Source: Pseudomonadota bacterium
Lineage (GTDB): Bacteria > Pseudomonadota > Alphaproteobacteria > Rhizobiales > Hyphomicrobiaceae
DNA length: 5,614 bases
Assembly (NCBI GenBank): GCA_021812845.1
Contig: JAKAML010000116.1
Location: 1-5,614, forward strand
Direction: 5' to 3'
The stretch's first letter is position 1; every line of letters begins with the position of its first letter. The translations under genes were made by a program, and so were the position numbers. The notes beneath the pieces were generated by a model. It ran no database searches. It was not told the origin of the DNA and saw only the letters and a program-made list of their open reading frames with translations. This document shows, piece after piece, positions 4,989-5,614 of this stretch.

Positions 4989-5614
4989 ATGCGGTCCAAC
5001 ACCATTGCCGCCACCATGCTCTCCGCCGCCACTGTGGTCGCGGGCCTCGTCGCCGGGGCACCCGCCACCGTGGCCCAGGAGCAGCTCCCCTGGCAGAACC
5101 GGTCGGCCGCCAACGACGCCTACCGCCCGCCCTCCGACACCTACGGCGACAACAGCGTCTATCGCCCGGTGCAGTCGCAGCCCTACGAGCCCGACGCCTC
5201 GGCCGGCGGCGCCAGCCCCGGACGTGACGGTGTCTACCGGCCGCGCGGCGACGACGCCTACCGGCCGCCGGCCTCGGGCGGCGGACGCGGCTACGACCCC
5301 TACGACGACGCCCCGCGCCGGGACGGCGGCGGCGGGCAATACGGCGAGCCCTACGCGCCGCCGCGCGACACCTATCGCGAGCGCTACGACGACGGCGGCC
5401 GCTACGCCGACGACCGCGCCCCCCGCCGCTCGACGTTCTCGGAGGGCGAGATCCTCCGCGCCGGCCACAACTTCTTCGGCTCGGTCAGCCAGGGCCTCGC
5501 GAGCGCCGTCGAGTACGTGTTCAGCCGCTCCGGCCGGCCGAACGGCTACATTCTCGGACAGGATGCGGGCGGCGCGCTGGTCGCCGGGTTGCGCTACGGC
5601 GAGGGCACGCTCTA
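4989..5614 (+). CDS. eipA: Envelope integrity protein EipA, DUF1134 family (N-terminal 208 residues, runs off the right edge)
   Basis: The frame is open from the ATG at 4989 to the window end. Residues 1-29 form a Sec signal peptide (a basic start, a hydrophobic stretch rich in Ala and Val, and a likely cut after ATVA at 26-29), so the mature protein is periplasmic. Residues 33-148 are a low-complexity linker rich in Tyr, Gly, Asp, Arg and Pro, with YRP at 45-47, 58-60, 83-85 and 91-93. From about residue 149 the DUF1134 domain begins, with GHNFFGSVSQGLASAVEYVF (159-178), NGYILG (185-190) and GLRYGEGTL (200-208). In Brucella abortus, EipA is a small beta-barrel periplasmic protein needed for envelope stress resistance and virulence, and its gene is a direct CtrA target. 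The long linker seems larger than in the Brucella protein, from memory. The 3' part of the domain is missing here. Confidence 0.87.
   Translation, partial: MRSNTIAATMLSAATVVAGLVAGAPATVAQEQLPWQNRSAANDAYRPPSDTYGDNSVYRPVQSQPYEPDASAGGASPGRDGVYRPRGDDAYRPPASGGGRGYDPYDDAPRRDGGGGQYGEPYAPPRDTYRERYDDGGRYADDRAPRRSTFSEGEILRAGHNFFGSVSQGLASAVEYVFSRSGRPNGYILGQDAGGALVAGLRYGEGTL

Noticed and set aside
3795..5468. A 557-codon minus-strand open frame opposite cysQ and the start of eipA.
   Set aside because: It is composed of Val/Ala/Gly/Arg-rich non-protein-like sequence, and the plus strand encodes well-recognised CysQ and EipA in the same interval.

Overview
The window is GC-rich DNA whose real genes end their codons mostly in G or C. 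Its gene content points to an alphaproteobacterium, most likely of the order Hyphomicrobiales (Rhizobiales). The strongest pointers are a ChpT-type histidine phosphotransferase (the CckA-ChpT-CtrA relay is alphaproteobacterial) and an EipA/DUF1134 envelope protein. I cannot place it to genus. No rRNA, tRNA, CRISPR array, insertion sequence or phage gene was seen. It looks like ordinary core chromosome.

Layout, left to right: (1) positions 1-267, minus strand, the N-terminal end of an ABC transporter ATPase resembling FetA/YbbL; (2) a divergent spacer of about 300 bp with an AT-rich promoter-like island at 441-480; (3) 565-2451, plus strand, a complete SulP-family anion permease with a C-terminal STAS domain; (4) a 44-bp convergent gap; (5) 2496-2864, minus strand, a single-domain response regulator; (6) a 141-bp gap holding the only TTAA I found in the window, arranged as a near-CtrA box; (7) 3006-3653, minus strand, chpT; (8) a 312-bp divergent spacer with a 20-bp-phased direct repeat; (9) 3966-4805, plus strand, cysQ (PAP phosphatase); (10) a 183-bp spacer with a UNCG-loop hairpin; (11) 4989 to the right edge, plus strand, the first 208 codons of eipA with a signal peptide, a long Tyr/Gly/Asp/Arg/Pro-rich linker and the start of DUF1134.

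Functionally the window joins two themes. One is cell-cycle and envelope control: chpT, its neighbouring receiver protein, and eipA, whose Brucella homologue is reported as CtrA-regulated. The other is sulfur and anion handling: the SulP permease and CysQ, which clears the PAP made when PAPS is used. A link between the themes is inference from adjacency only.

I did not find a clearly undescribed system. The points most worth a second look are the chpT-linked receiver with an altered signature loop, the near-CtrA box in front of it, the non-canonical Q-loop of the ABC ATPase, the phased repeat before cysQ, and the YRP-repeat linker of EipA.
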